A stretch of 64,000 nucleotides of DNA from Planctomycetales bacterium ZRK34 (GCA_014873095.1 CP050848.1:4213850-4277849), one strand, 5' to 3'; shown: positions 17,228 through 26,865, numbered from the stretch's first letter. Program-made: numbers and translations. Notes: generated by a model from the sequence alone, not told the origin.

Positions 17228-18679
17228 ATGAATCAGGACGCTGTTGAACGCTCCACGAGTCACATAGGCTACGTGCTGTTGCTCACGGGCGTAGCCGCGC
17301 TTGGCGGGCTGCTGTTCGGATACGACACAGCGGTGATCAACGGCGCCAATGACCTGCTGCGCGAGCATTTTCAAATTGTCGATGACGCACTGTACGGGTG
17401 GGTCTGCTCGTCGGCGCTGGTCGGCTGCATCTTCGGCGCAATGGGGGCAGGATTCCTCGGTGACCACTTGGGCCGACGCAGATCGCTGCTGATCTGCGCC
17501 GCGTTATTTGCGGTATCGGCGGTCGGCTCGGCGATCCCGACGAGCGTGTCGCAGTTCGTGATCTTCCGCATCATCGGCGGCCTCGGCGTCGGCGCCGCGT
17601 CGATGCTGTCGCCGATGTATATCGCAGAGATCGCGCCGGCATGCTGGCGTGGTCGGTTGGTCAGCATGAATCAACTGGCGATTGTGGTCGGCATCCTGCT
17701 GGCGTTTTTCGTCAACAGCTTTATTCAATCTGCGGGCAGCGCATGGGTCGTCGATGGACAGGCATGGAATATGGCACGCGGTTGGCGGTGGATGTTCGGC
17801 GCGGAAACGGCGCCGGCGGTCGTGTTTTTCACCATGTTGTGTTTTGTCCCGGACAGTCCGCGTTTTCTGATGATGCGAGGTCGGTCCACTGCAGCTGCGG
17901 CGGTGCTCCGGCGGACCGTGGCGCCGACGCAGGTTCAAGCGCAACTTGACACGATCGCCGAGTCGCTGGGACGTGAACAGGGCACGCTTGGCGATCTGCT
18001 TCGACCGGGGATGAAGATCACTCTGCTGATCGGTGTGGCGATGGCGGTTTTTCAGCAGTGGACCGGCATCAACGCGATCATGTACTACTCGACCAGTATT
18101 TTCAAAACGGCGGGATTTGCCGAGCACACAGCGTTTACCTCGAGTATCGGTGTTGGTGCGGTCAACCTCGTGTTCACATTCATGGGCATCGCGCTGGTGG
18201 ACCGGATAGGGCGCAAGCCGTTGCTGATCGGCGGCGCTGTCGCTCAGGCGGCGATGCTGGGAATCGTTGCATGGGCTTTTGTACGAGAGGCCGGTGGATG
18301 GTGGGTACTGGCGGCGGTGCTTGGGTTCGTCGGGGCGTTCGCTGCATCGCTGGGACCGGTCACTTGGGTCGTGATCTCCGAAATTTTTCCAACACGAACG
18401 CGCGGCCGGGCGATGAGCGTGGCGACGTTCTTTCTATGGGTCGCGTGTTACAGCCTCAGTCAGACATTCCCCATGCTGCTCGGATCGTTGGGCGCCCCGG
18501 GCACCTTTGGGCTGTATGCGGGATTAAGCGTCATATGCGCCGTGTTTGTCGCCGTGATGGTGCCTGAAACACGGGGCTTGAGTCTTGAAGAAATCGAACA
18601 GCGATGGGCAAGTCGTATGATCCATTCCACAGCATCCACTTCCGTACTTCATCAATCTGCAAAGGATCCGGAATCATGA
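17228..18679 (+). CDS. Sugar porter of the major facilitator superfamily (XylE/GLUT type)
   Basis: Twelve-helix inner-membrane sugar transporter, probably proton-coupled. Family motifs are all present: GGLLFGYDTAVINGAND in helix 1, GDHLGRRRSLL in the 2-3 loop, IGGLGVGAASMLSPMYIAEI, ARGWRWMFGAE, PDSPRFLM before the central loop, QQWTGINAIMYYS in helix 7, DRIGRKPLLIGG, and PETRGLSLEEIEQRW at the end. The ATG at 17228 was chosen over GTG 17189 because the shorter form starts near helix 1. The stop overlaps the start of the GH2 gene (ATGA), so import and hydrolysis are co-expressed. Confidence 0.92.
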   Translation: MNQDAVERSTSHIGYVLLLTGVAALGGLLFGYDTAVINGANDLLREHFQIVDDALYGWVCSSALVGCIFGAMGAGFLGDHLGRRRSLLICAALFAVSAVGSAIPTSVSQFVIFRIIGGLGVGAASMLSPMYIAEIAPACWRGRLVSMNQLAIVVGILLAFFVNSFIQSAGSAWVVDGQAWNMARGWRWMFGAETAPAVVFFTMLCFVPDSPRFLMMRGRSTAAAAVLRRTVAPTQVQAQLDTIAESLGREQGTLGDLLRPGMKITLLIGVAMAVFQQWTGINAIMYYSTSIFKTAGFAEHTAFTSSIGVGAVNLVFTFMGIALVDRIGRKPLLIGGAVAQAAMLGIVAWAFVREAGGWWVLAAVLGFVGAFAASLGPVTWVVISEIFPTRTRGRAMSVATFFLWVACYSLSQTFPMLLGSLGAPGTFGLYAGLSVICAVFVAVMVPETRGLSLEEIEQRWASRMIHSTASTSVLHQSAKDPES

Positions 18680-20799
18680 TTAGATCGGTTACTTCATTGG
18701 CGTGGATTGCGACGATTGTTTTGCTCGGCGCCCGCGTCGGACAAGCGGCTGAGCCGCGACGGGTGATTTCGCTGGACGGCATCTGGCAGGTTGCCGAAGG
18801 CGCGATGAATCAGCAGCCGGCGAACTTCGATCACACCGTTCCGGTGCCGGGCCTGCTGGACATGGCTGACCCGAAATTTGATTCGCCGGGTGTGACCGTG
18901 GCCGAAGCGGAACGCCGCAAGCCCTGGACACGCCCGGCCGATCCGAAGCGCGAGGCATTCTGGTATCGTCGCACGTTCAAAGTCAACGGCGCATTGCCGG
19001 AGGTCGCGCGACTCAAGATCAACAAGGCGTGTTACGGCACACAGGTGACGCTCAACGGGCACGTGCTCGGCGAGCACATGCCGAACTTCACCCCCGGTTG
19101 GTTTAACGCGCGGCCGTACCTCAAGGGGGACGGCGCAGCCAATGAATTGATCGTTCGCGTGGGGGCGTCGACGGCGCAGCAGCCACCGTATCTGGCCGAC
19201 GGCTGGGACAGTGAAAAAAGCCGGTATATTCCGGGGATTTATGATTCGGTCGAGTTGATTCTGTCGGGCGCGCCGCATGTTGTGAATGTCCAGACTGTGC
19301 CGGATGTCGAGCACGCCAAGGTGCGCGCTGTGGTGGAGCTGGATCGTGATGCGGCCGGTCCGATCAAAGCTTTTGTCCGTGAAGCGAAATCCGGGCGCAC
19401 CGTTGGCGAAACGACGGTCGCGGCAGGTGGATCGAGCAAGGTCGATCTGACCGTCGCAATCGAGCAGGCTCATCCATGGTCGCCGGAGGATCCGTTCCTT
19501 TATGAATTATTCATCGACACCGGCGGTGACGTCTGCAAGACGCGATTTGGCCTGCGGACGTTCACAACCGACCCGGAGAGCGGTCGCGCCGTGCTGAATG
19601 GCCGGCCGTACTTCATGCGCGGATCAAACGTCTGCATTTTGCGCTTTTTTGAAGACGATACCCGGGAAAATCTGCCATGGGACCCCGAATGGGTTCGTGC
19701 ATTATTCCGACGTTTTAAACAGATGCACTGGAATAGTCTTCGATTCTGCATCGGTTTTCCGCCGGAATTATGGTACCGAATCGCCGACGAGGAAGGAATG
19801 CTGATCCAGGACGAGTTCCCGATCTGGTATGGCGGCCGCTGGCCCAAGGGGGTCGACGCCGATCACTTGGCGATCGAGTACACCGAGTGGATGCGCGACC
19901 ACTGGAACCACCCCTGCGTCGTGATCTGGGACGCTCAGAACGAATCACACCGCGACGGCGCGACCGCGGGGGCCATCGCTAAAGTGCGTTCGCTGGACCT
20001 GTCGAACCGGCCGTGGGACAACGGCTACGGGGCGCAGCAGCAGCCGGGCGACTTCGCCGAGATGCACCCGTATCGCAGCGGACGACGACCACGCGGCAAG
20101 CCGTTCAGCCTGAGCATCTTCCTCAAGGAAACGGGGGTTCCGAACAACGGCGCCCGTCACGCCAAGCCGCCGTATATCATCAACGAATACGGTTGGCTGT
20201 GGGTCAATCGCGACGGCTCACTGCCGACTCTGACGCGTGACTTCTATCATGTAACGCTTGGTGATGACGCCACCATTGATCAGCGACGTCTCTGCTACGC
20301 GCGAATGCTCGCCGCCATGACCGAGTTCTGGCGCACCCGCCGCAAATGCGCCGGCGTGCTGGAATTCTGCGGGCTGGGCTACTCGCGCCCGGACGGGCAG
20401 ACCAGCGACCACTGGATCGACGTGAAGAATCTGATCTTCGAGCCGCATTTCGCGGAGTATGTCAGCGACGCGTTCGCGCCGGTGGGGTTGTCGCTGGAGT
20501 TCTGGGACGAGCCGCTGACGGTCGGAGAAAAACGCTCCATCAAAGTGATTGCGATCAATGATCTGTACGACGACTGGACGGGCGCGGTCCGCCTGCGACT
20601 GTGGCAAGGCGACAAGGTTGTCTTCGAAGCGACCAAGCCCTTGACGATTCCAGCGATTGGAACCGCCGAGCAGGTCTTCGAGATCACCGCGCCGCCGACG
20701 CCGGGCGATTACACGTGGGAAGCAGCGCTGATCGGCGAGGGGCAGGCGCCGGTGCGCAGCCTGCGCGACGCGAAGATCACCGCGCTATCAGATTCATGA
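18676..20799 (+). CDS. GH2-family glycoside hydrolase, secreted
   Basis: Exo-acting hydrolase of the beta-galactosidase/glucuronidase family. Signal peptide: SLAWIATIVLLGARVGQA. The jelly-roll domain follows (EAFWYRRTFKVNG; GWFNARPYLKGDG), then the Ig-like domain (VHAHPWSPEDP-like: AHPWSPEDPFLYELFIDTGG), then the TIM barrel with GRPYFMRGSNVCILRFF. The acid/base is probably Glu423 in WDAQNESH and the nucleophile Glu504 in IINEYGWLW. The C-terminal sandwich ends at residue 707. It is the last gene of the seven-gene sugar operon and is a paralogue of the GH2 at 29219. Confidence 0.88.
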   Translation: MIRSVTSLAWIATIVLLGARVGQAAEPRRVISLDGIWQVAEGAMNQQPANFDHTVPVPGLLDMADPKFDSPGVTVAEAERRKPWTRPADPKREAFWYRRTFKVNGALPEVARLKINKACYGTQVTLNGHVLGEHMPNFTPGWFNARPYLKGDGAANELIVRVGASTAQQPPYLADGWDSEKSRYIPGIYDSVELILSGAPHVVNVQTVPDVEHAKVRAVVELDRDAAGPIKAFVREAKSGRTVGETTVAAGGSSKVDLTVAIEQAHPWSPEDPFLYELFIDTGGDVCKTRFGLRTFTTDPESGRAVLNGRPYFMRGSNVCILRFFEDDTRENLPWDPEWVRALFRRFKQMHWNSLRFCIGFPPELWYRIADEEGMLIQDEFPIWYGGRWPKGVDADHLAIEYTEWMRDHWNHPCVVIWDAQNESHRDGATAGAIAKVRSLDLSNRPWDNGYGAQQQPGDFAEMHPYRSGRRPRGKPFSLSIFLKETGVPNNGARHAKPPYIINEYGWLWVNRDGSLPTLTRDFYHVTLGDDATIDQRRLCYARMLAAMTEFWRTRRKCAGVLEFCGLGYSRPDGQTSDHWIDVKNLIFEPHFAEYVSDAFAPVGLSLEFWDEPLTVGEKRSIKVIAINDLYDDWTGAVRLRLWQGDKVVFEATKPLTIPAIGTAEQVFEITAPPTPGDYTWEAALIGEGQAPVRSLRDAKITALSDS

Positions 20800-23622
20800 C
20801 GAGGCTTCGATGATTCCGAGTTCGGCAACGACGGCGCTGTCGCCCTCGACCACGTGCTGAGCGACGAACTTGACATAACGCGCCACAACCGGGGCGAAGG
20901 TTGCGACCTGCTCGGCGCGCCCGGGGCTGGCTGACCGGGCCAGCAGGTTGTTGAAGGTCTTCTCCGTCGCGAGTGTCCACTGCCTGGCATCGGTGGAGGT
21001 GTAGACCGCCCACTGGTCGACCATGCCCGCGGCGACGTTGACGCTCGGCAGGTAGGTGAAGGCACGGAGCGTTTTGTCCTGACCGAGGTCGATGACGATT
21101 TCCTGCGGCAGACCGCCGGCATCTTCGGGACCGTTGTCGGTCAGCCAGAGGGTATTCGGATTGCCGTCGATGGCGTTGGCGGCATGTCCGCGGGCACGCT
21201 TGTTCTGGCGCGAGGCGCTGACCACACGCCAGTCGGCCGTTTCAATCATCGCGCGATAGTTCTGCACATCGGGGCGATGGCCGGTGATTATCAGCAGTTT
21301 GCGTCGCCATGCGTTACGCTGATCCATGTCGCGAACCTGCGGGATGAGCATTCGGATCTTGCCCGCGAGTCGATCGCAGTGCTTGGGATCGCGCTTGAGG
21401 CGGGTGGCGTTCTGCCACTCTTTGGCGATCTCATCAAGACGCGGTTCAATCAGCTCGGACCGCGGGGCCAGACGCTGGCCGGCGATCTTGGCGGCGGCCG
21501 TAGCGGCCGGGTCCAGAACCACGTGATCTCGATAGCGATGATGCCAGATGAAGATCTCGTGGCGGGCCAACTTGCCGAGCATTTTTTGTCCCCAGGCTTT
21601 CCGGAACGTCTTGTCGGTGATCTGCGCGGCGGCAGCGGCGAGCTTGTCGGCCATGGCGCGGCCGTTGGTCGGGTTACGCTGGCCCGACAAGTGTGCCTGC
21701 AGGTCTGATTCGACATTGGTCAGCATGGCGGTCAGTCCTTGGAGGGTGGTCTGGTATCGGGTCTGCGCCGGATAGTTGGGTTGCTTCTGGGATTTGAGCC
21801 AGTCATAAATCTCCTGTGCCGTCGTGCGATTCTCGGGGACCGGCAGGGTGACGAGCCGGGCCATGAGGTGGGCTGTGACGGTCTGGCTGTAGAGACTGTC
21901 GGTGGGGCAACCGGACTTCTTTGCGGCGTCGGCCAGCAACGGCTGCAGCGCCTGCCAAAACGCGATCTGCTGGTCGGCCGTGGGTGCCAGCGTCTGCGCG
22001 GCGTCGACCAGCGCGAGGTTGTAGGGATTGCGGGCCAGGGCGCTTTGAATCAGCGTCAGACCGTGGGCGGCGCGGTCGGCTTCGGGCAGTTGCTGGAGCA
22101 TGCGATAGACCATCGAGGTGTCCAGGCCTGCGGCGAAATCGTAGTTGATCATCCAGGCCACGGCGCTGTGGTAGACCATCGGCTTGCGGACAGGCTTGGC
22201 CTCGAAGAGCCAGAGGGCGTGGGGCGTGGTGGTGGCAGCACCGGTGATGAACTGCTCGCCGAAGAGACCGTAGTTGCCGGTCTTTTCGTCATGACGGAAT
22301 ACGACCAGGGCGCAGTGCCCAGGCTGACCAGCGGTGATGGCCGGCACGCCGAGGGCGAGTTTGTTGGTCGTGGAGATGCCGGCCATCACGCCGCAGACGC
22401 CGCCGTCCTTGAGCATCATCTGTTCCGAGCCATACCCGAAGTCAAAAGGCGCCAGCGATCGCGCGGCCAGAAGGTGACCATTCTGCGCGATATTGCCGAC
22501 GTAGTGGCCGTATGTGTGGATGACTCCCCCATCGCGATAGCGTGCCCACAGGTCATCGCCTTCGCGCAGCGGCAGGGGGGATTGCGCCAGATACGTCAGC
22601 ACGGGCCAGGGCGCATTCAGCGGGAACAGCGGCCAGTGGCGATCAAGTTCCGCAGGAAATTGGAATTGATCATTGCGGATCAGGTATGCGAAGTACTCGG
22701 CGGGTGTGGGTTTGGCGTCGCGTGCAGCTGGCAGCAATCCTTTGGCGATGTAGGCATCGCGGAAAACCTGCGCCGCGGCGAGGATGGCCTCGCGGTCGGG
22801 ATGGGGGATATAGCTGCGGCGGGGCGTTTCACATTCGATATGAACATCGAACCCGTGTTCCTTCATGTAGGCATTGAACTCGGCCTGAATCTCCTTGCTG
22901 TCCATGACCTCCCACGCGGCCATCGGGCGCGTGCGCTTCTCAACGATCGGCTCAGCCTCTGGGGCTGTTGCCTCGATCATCAGCGGCTGGCTCGGATCGG
23001 TCGGGTTCTGGACCTCGACCATACGTGCGGGCTGTTGCTTGTCCTCGTATTCCACCGGGTGGTCGGCCAGGAAGTTGATGATGTAGTCGTTGACATCGAG
23101 CTGACGATTGGGATCACGGGTATCGACCGGCTTCAGCGGATTGGGCGGAATCGTCAGATCGATTGGCTGACGCGGCGACAGATCCACGCTTGGCCCTTCG
23201 GCGGCATTGGCCACCGCCATCGCCAGCGCGAGCTGCGTGTACTGTTTGCGGACGACTTCCGCTCCGAGATCGAGGTCCAGCGATCGCAGTACACGCAATA
23301 CATTCACCGGCCCCTGCGGCGAGCCGTACACCGTCGCCTCGACGATCGGATCACTATCGATCCACTTCAGAAAATCTTCCGGTACCGTCTGCCCGGCCGC
23401 GATCAGTTCCGCCTGTACCTGCGCCTTGGTCATCGCAAGGTAGGCGGCGCGCACCTGCGGCGTAAAGCCATAGTCCGCCTCGACCCATGCCGCATAAAGC
23501 GTCCGTCCCTCGGATGTCGTCATCAAGGTATTGAGTGGTGGCGTCGTAGTGTCGGCAAAGCAAACAGCGGTCGCGAACAGACCGCAAAGCAAAAGCATTT
23601 GATACCAGCGAACGTTGTGCAT
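20794..23622 (-). CDS. Large exported protein: transglutaminase-like core plus C-terminal discoidin domain
   Basis: Signal peptide YQMLLLCGLFATAVCFA. Residues 360-520 contain DGGVCGVMAGISTTNKLALG and ITAGQPGHCALVVFRHDEKT, a Cys and a His spaced as in transglutaminase/papain-like folds. The middle third is helical (LARNPYNLALVDAAQTLAP). The last 150 residues form an F5/8 type C-like domain: ANAIDGNPNTLWLTDNGPED, QEIVIDLGQDKTLRAFTYLP and VARYVKFVAQHVVEG. Such domains bind galactose-type glycans. At 942 residues it is large; no close named family is recognised. The gene converges on the GH2 gene, overlapping its end by 6 bp. Confidence 0.65.
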   Translation of the reverse strand: MHNVRWYQMLLLCGLFATAVCFADTTTPPLNTLMTTSEGRTLYAAWVEADYGFTPQVRAAYLAMTKAQVQAELIAAGQTVPEDFLKWIDSDPIVEATVYGSPQGPVNVLRVLRSLDLDLGAEVVRKQYTQLALAMAVANAAEGPSVDLSPRQPIDLTIPPNPLKPVDTRDPNRQLDVNDYIINFLADHPVEYEDKQQPARMVEVQNPTDPSQPLMIEATAPEAEPIVEKRTRPMAAWEVMDSKEIQAEFNAYMKEHGFDVHIECETPRRSYIPHPDREAILAAAQVFRDAYIAKGLLPAARDAKPTPAEYFAYLIRNDQFQFPAELDRHWPLFPLNAPWPVLTYLAQSPLPLREGDDLWARYRDGGVIHTYGHYVGNIAQNGHLLAARSLAPFDFGYGSEQMMLKDGGVCGVMAGISTTNKLALGVPAITAGQPGHCALVVFRHDEKTGNYGLFGEQFITGAATTTPHALWLFEAKPVRKPMVYHSAVAWMINYDFAAGLDTSMVYRMLQQLPEADRAAHGLTLIQSALARNPYNLALVDAAQTLAPTADQQIAFWQALQPLLADAAKKSGCPTDSLYSQTVTAHLMARLVTLPVPENRTTAQEIYDWLKSQKQPNYPAQTRYQTTLQGLTAMLTNVESDLQAHLSGQRNPTNGRAMADKLAAAAAQITDKTFRKAWGQKMLGKLARHEIFIWHHRYRDHVVLDPAATAAAKIAGQRLAPRSELIEPRLDEIAKEWQNATRLKRDPKHCDRLAGKIRMLIPQVRDMDQRNAWRRKLLIITGHRPDVQNYRAMIETADWRVVSASRQNKRARGHAANAIDGNPNTLWLTDNGPEDAGGLPQEIVIDLGQDKTLRAFTYLPSVNVAAGMVDQWAVYTSTDARQWTLATEKTFNNLLARSASPGRAEQVATFAPVVARYVKFVAQHVVEGDSAVVAELGIIEASS

Positions 23623-23993
23623 CACAGGCCTTCCATAACTTGCGCTTGGAAATTCGGGGTTTGACGCAGGGCTTGGCCACATACGTCACATCGCGATGAC
23701 TGTGTTGTATTGCGCAATGACAACCCAGAGTCATCGGTTCGATACCCAAAATATCCTTGAACGCGGCAAAAAAGCCGCCCTTGGGGGGGGGCAAACGGAG
23801 GATTTACTGCCTGCGACGATAATTGTTGGCTGGCTCGGTCTGAAAGTCAATGGCGTTTTCACCAGACACACCGACGGCCGGTTTCACGAAATGCTAACGT
23901 CCAGTTTCTGGAATTAGACGAGAAGATCGTGGAATTACGGTCATCTTGTTAATGAATAGAGTCTAAACTGCGGTATTACTGGACGGGGCAGGA
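23623..23993. other. Divergent intergenic region before cassette 2
   Basis: These 371 bases separate the minus-strand discoidin protein gene from the plus-strand sigma gene and must carry promoters for both. A run of nine G lies at 23783-23791. The right third is AT-rich (GTTAATGAATAGAGTCTAAA), the likely promoter side of the sigma gene. No gene or RNA is recognised. Confidence 0.5.
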
Positions 23994-24575
23994 ATGCCGG
24001 GCGCAGACACGGTGATCACAATGAGCCAAGCCGACCGTCCATTCGATGAATACGACCATGGCCATGAGTTTTCGCAGGAGCTGCTGAAAGCGCAACGCCA
24101 TTTGTTCGCCTTTTTACTGGCGGCGGTCGGTGATGCGGAGCGTGCCGACGAACTGTTGCACGCCACTGTTGCGACCATGTGGGAGAAATTTAACGAGTTT
24201 GAGCCCGGCACGGATTTTCGAGCATGGGGCATTCAGATAGCCCGGTATAAGCTGCTGGAAGCTTATCGCGATCAGCGTCGGCGCGCCCGGTGGCTGAGTC
24301 TCGATGCGGTGGATCTCGTGGCTGCTGAGTTCAATCGCACTCCCCGGCAGCAGGAACTGGTCCGCGAGGCGCTGGGTGACTGCCTGGGTCGCCTGGGTGA
24401 ACGCGATCGGCAGATCATCCACATGCGGTATGAAGAAGGACACGACACGCGTGCTGTAGCGGCGCGGATCAATCGCTCGCTGGCCGCGACGTACAAGACG
24501 CTGACCCGCATTCACAAGCAGTTGCTGGATTGCATCAATATTCGCATGGGTGATCGATTCGAGGGCAAAGCATGA
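23994..24575 (+). CDS. ECF sigma factor, cassette 2
   Basis: Region 2: HLFAFLLAAVGDAERADELL, TMWEKFNEFEPGTDFRAWGI and QIARYKLLEAYRDQRRR. Region 4: CLGRLGERDRQIIHMRYEEG followed by the helix-turn-helix HDTRAVAARINRSLAATYKT. It belongs to the same ECF type as the sigma factors of the other cassettes (ending CINIRM; compare CINRRL in cassette 1). The stop overlaps the FecR start (ATGA). ATG 24021 is an alternative start. Confidence 0.88.
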   Translation: MPGADTVITMSQADRPFDEYDHGHEFSQELLKAQRHLFAFLLAAVGDAERADELLHATVATMWEKFNEFEPGTDFRAWGIQIARYKLLEAYRDQRRRARWLSLDAVDLVAAEFNRTPRQQELVREALGDCLGRLGERDRQIIHMRYEEGHDTRAVAARINRSLAATYKTLTRIHKQLLDCINIRMGDRFEGKA

Positions 24576-26020
24576 ATCATGCCGATTCAAACCCTGTTGG
24601 TCTCGACGATCTGATCGTCCGTTTTGCCGAAGGCGTGATCGATGATCAGGCGATGGATCGGCTCAACATGTTGTTGTGCCATGATCCACAGGCTCGCAGC
24701 CACTTTGTGCTGGCGATTCGGCTTCGCGCAGAATTGCCCAACGCGCTGTCTGCGACGAAGGCGATGAAAGTGTTTCACGCCACAGCGCAGAAGCCTGCCC
24801 GTCGCTCTTGGGTCGTGGCGGCAGCGATCGCCGCGGCGATCCTGGCGGCTGCAAGTGTGTGGTTTGGTCTACTCCACGAGCCACCAGCATCGAACTCTCA
24901 GCCAATAGCGACGCCGAAAGTCGCTTTGTTGACCGACATGAAAGATGCGGTGTTTGCCGAGGGGCAGGCGCCGATGTCGCTTGGCGGTGATCTGGCTGCG
25001 GGGTCGATCCACCTGCTCTCGGGCAAGGCCCAGGTAATGTTCGCCTCCACGGCTGTGGTGGATCTGGTGGGCCCGTGCGAGTTCCGTGTCATTGATCGCA
25101 ATCGTGGCGAGTTGACGCGCGGCAAACTGCATGCCTATGTCGGACCTTCCGCCCGAGGCTTTGTCGTTGCCGGTCCCGGCTTCGAAATTGTGGATCAGGG
25201 CACGCGATTTACCGTCAACGTCACTCAGCAGGGCGGCTCGGAAATTCGCGTCGATGAGGGCATTGTGGATGTGCGCCTGACTCAGGTCGCCCAGACGCAG
25301 GCTCGTGTCGTGAGGCTCGACACGACCCGCGCAATGCGGATCGACGCGCGACGCGATCTTTACGAGGCTTATCCCGTCCACCGCAGCGTCGGCAGAGCGC
25401 TAGCAACTTATGAATTTCATAGAGCCGAAACTGATAACACGGAACTGTTCGACACCCAGGTCGCGCCAACAACGCCTGGCGTTCAGACGTCGGTTCTCAG
25501 ACTGTCGCGCAGCGATCTGTTCCGGGCCGACAACAATACCCGCCTCGTGCAAGATGGATCCGTCGACGGACAGACGTGGTTCAGCCGGGCTTCGGTGCTC
25601 GGCACGGATCCGGTTGCCGCGGGCGATTATCTCGAATTCACGCTTACACCGACTGCCGGGGCGCTGATGCTGGACGCGCTGAACGTGCGCATGGGTGCGT
25701 CCAAGGGATCAATCGCCGACTCGGTCAATTGGACCCTGCTCGTCCGCACGAGCCTCGATGACTTTGCCGCCGACGTGGGCATCCTCGCGTCGCCGATTGC
25801 GGTTCAACAGAATGCCAATCCAGTCTGGGAGGACGTAGGGTTCGATCTGTCTTCATTGAGGGCGATCACTGGCCCAATCACTTTCCGCCTGTATCCCCGC
25901 AATGATTCGGGGTCCGTAGCCGGAAACAAATTTTTCCTGCTGGACACCCTGTCGGTGACCGGCTTGGTTCGTGATGAGCCGCCCGGACAATCGACATCCG
26001 ACCTGACAAACAAACGTTGA
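24572..26020 (+). CDS. FecR-type membrane regulator sharing a domain with its neighbour, cassette 2
   Basis: Cytoplasmic helical segment (LIVRFAEGVIDDQAMDRLNM), a membrane helix near 80-96 (WVVAAAIAAAILAAASVWFG), a FecR beta domain (AGPGFEIVDQGTRFTVNVTQ; IRVDEGIVDVRL), then residues 277-465, which match the neighbouring PEP-CTERM protein almost throughout: NNTRLVQDGS against NNTTLVQDGS, FSRASVLGTDPV against FSRASILGADPV, and PITFRLYPRNDSG against PITFRLYARDESV. FecR proteins relay surface signals to the sigma factor; here the presumed outside part copies the surface protein. Confidence 0.82.
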   Translation: MNHADSNPVGLDDLIVRFAEGVIDDQAMDRLNMLLCHDPQARSHFVLAIRLRAELPNALSATKAMKVFHATAQKPARRSWVVAAAIAAAILAAASVWFGLLHEPPASNSQPIATPKVALLTDMKDAVFAEGQAPMSLGGDLAAGSIHLLSGKAQVMFASTAVVDLVGPCEFRVIDRNRGELTRGKLHAYVGPSARGFVVAGPGFEIVDQGTRFTVNVTQQGGSEIRVDEGIVDVRLTQVAQTQARVVRLDTTRAMRIDARRDLYEAYPVHRSVGRALATYEFHRAETDNTELFDTQVAPTTPGVQTSVLRLSRSDLFRADNNTRLVQDGSVDGQTWFSRASVLGTDPVAAGDYLEFTLTPTAGALMLDALNVRMGASKGSIADSVNWTLLVRTSLDDFAADVGILASPIAVQQNANPVWEDVGFDLSSLRAITGPITFRLYPRNDSGSVAGNKFFLLDTLSVTGLVRDEPPGQSTSDLTNKR

Positions 26021-26078
26021 ATCTTGACCTTCCCAGCCTCACACCGAAATGCTCGTTCGAAAACAGGAGAACCCGGCC

Positions 26079-26822
26079 ATGAATCGTTCCGTGATGATCT
26101 GTACCATGCTGACTTTCATCGCTTTGACTGTCTTTACCGCCTCAGCACGCGCGGCTTTGCTCGCTGAATACCAGCTTCAGGGCAGCGGCTCAGGAGCGTC
26201 TGCATCCTCGGATGCCAACGATGCTACGGCGATACCCGATCTTTCCGTCTCGGCGCTTGCGATCTCGCAGACCGGTTTGTTTGCCGAAGACAACAACACC
26301 ACGCTCGTGCAGGACGGATCGGACGACAGTTACGCCTGGTTCAGCCGCGCTTCCATTCTGGGCGCCGATCCGGTCACTGACGGTCACTACTTCGAATTCA
26401 CGCTCACGCCCACCGACGCCACGCTCTCACTCGACACGCTGACCGCGCGTATGGGCGTTTCCAAACAGAGCTTTGGCGCCGTCGGCTGGTCTCTGATCGT
26501 TCGCTCCAGCCTCGACGGCTACGCCGCCGATCTGGGCACCCTCGTGCGGTATGACGAAACGATCGGCAGAAACGATCCTCCGGTTTGGGATGATCTCACG
26601 CTCGACGTGTCCTCGCTTGGCGTCATCACCGGCCCCATCACCTTCCGCCTGTATGCCCGCGATGAATCCGTGGATGATGCGTCGAATAAATACCTGTTGC
26701 TGGACACCGTGTCCCTCACCGGGTCGGTCAATGCCGTGGTGATTCCGACACCCGCGGCTATGTCCGCGGGACTCCCATTGCTTAGTGCTTTGATGATGCG
26801 GCGTCGCCATCGCGGCGCGTAA
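26079..26822 (+). CDS. PEP-CTERM surface protein, cassette 2
   Basis: Signal peptide (MLTFIALTVFTASARA), one beta domain (residues 25-222) homologous to the C-terminal domain of the FecR protein upstream and to the second half of the cassette 4 PEP-CTERM protein, then the sorting tail IPTPAAMSAGLPLLSALMMR plus RRHRGA. ACAGGAGA precedes the ATG at 26079. The function of the domain is unknown; the regular [13 protein letters not shown] and ITGPITFRLYARD strands suggest a jelly roll. Confidence 0.82.
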   Translation: MNRSVMICTMLTFIALTVFTASARAALLAEYQLQGSGSGASASSDANDATAIPDLSVSALAISQTGLFAEDNNTTLVQDGSDDSYAWFSRASILGADPVTDGHYFEFTLTPTDATLSLDTLTARMGVSKQSFGAVGWSLIVRSSLDGYAADLGTLVRYDETIGRNDPPVWDDLTLDVSSLGVITGPITFRLYARDESVDDASNKYLLLDTVSLTGSVNAVVIPTPAAMSAGLPLLSALMMRRRHRGA

Positions 26823-26845
26823 ACAGATGTTTGCCTGCGCGTGAT

Positions 26846-26865
26846 CGTGCGATGAGAGTCGCACG
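26846..26865. repeat. Stem-loop between PEP-CTERM and prepilin genes, cassette 2
   Basis: CGTGCGATGAGAGTCGCACG: seven perfectly paired bases around a six-base loop. No T-run follows, so it is probably not a terminator. Its position matches the hairpins of the other three cassettes, but its sequence is different. Confidence 0.6.

Noticed and set aside
21739..23664. A 641-codon open frame on the plus strand
   Set aside because: It lies antiparallel to the discoidin protein gene, has no domain and is Arg/His/Gly-rich, as expected of a shadow frame in G+C-rich DNA.
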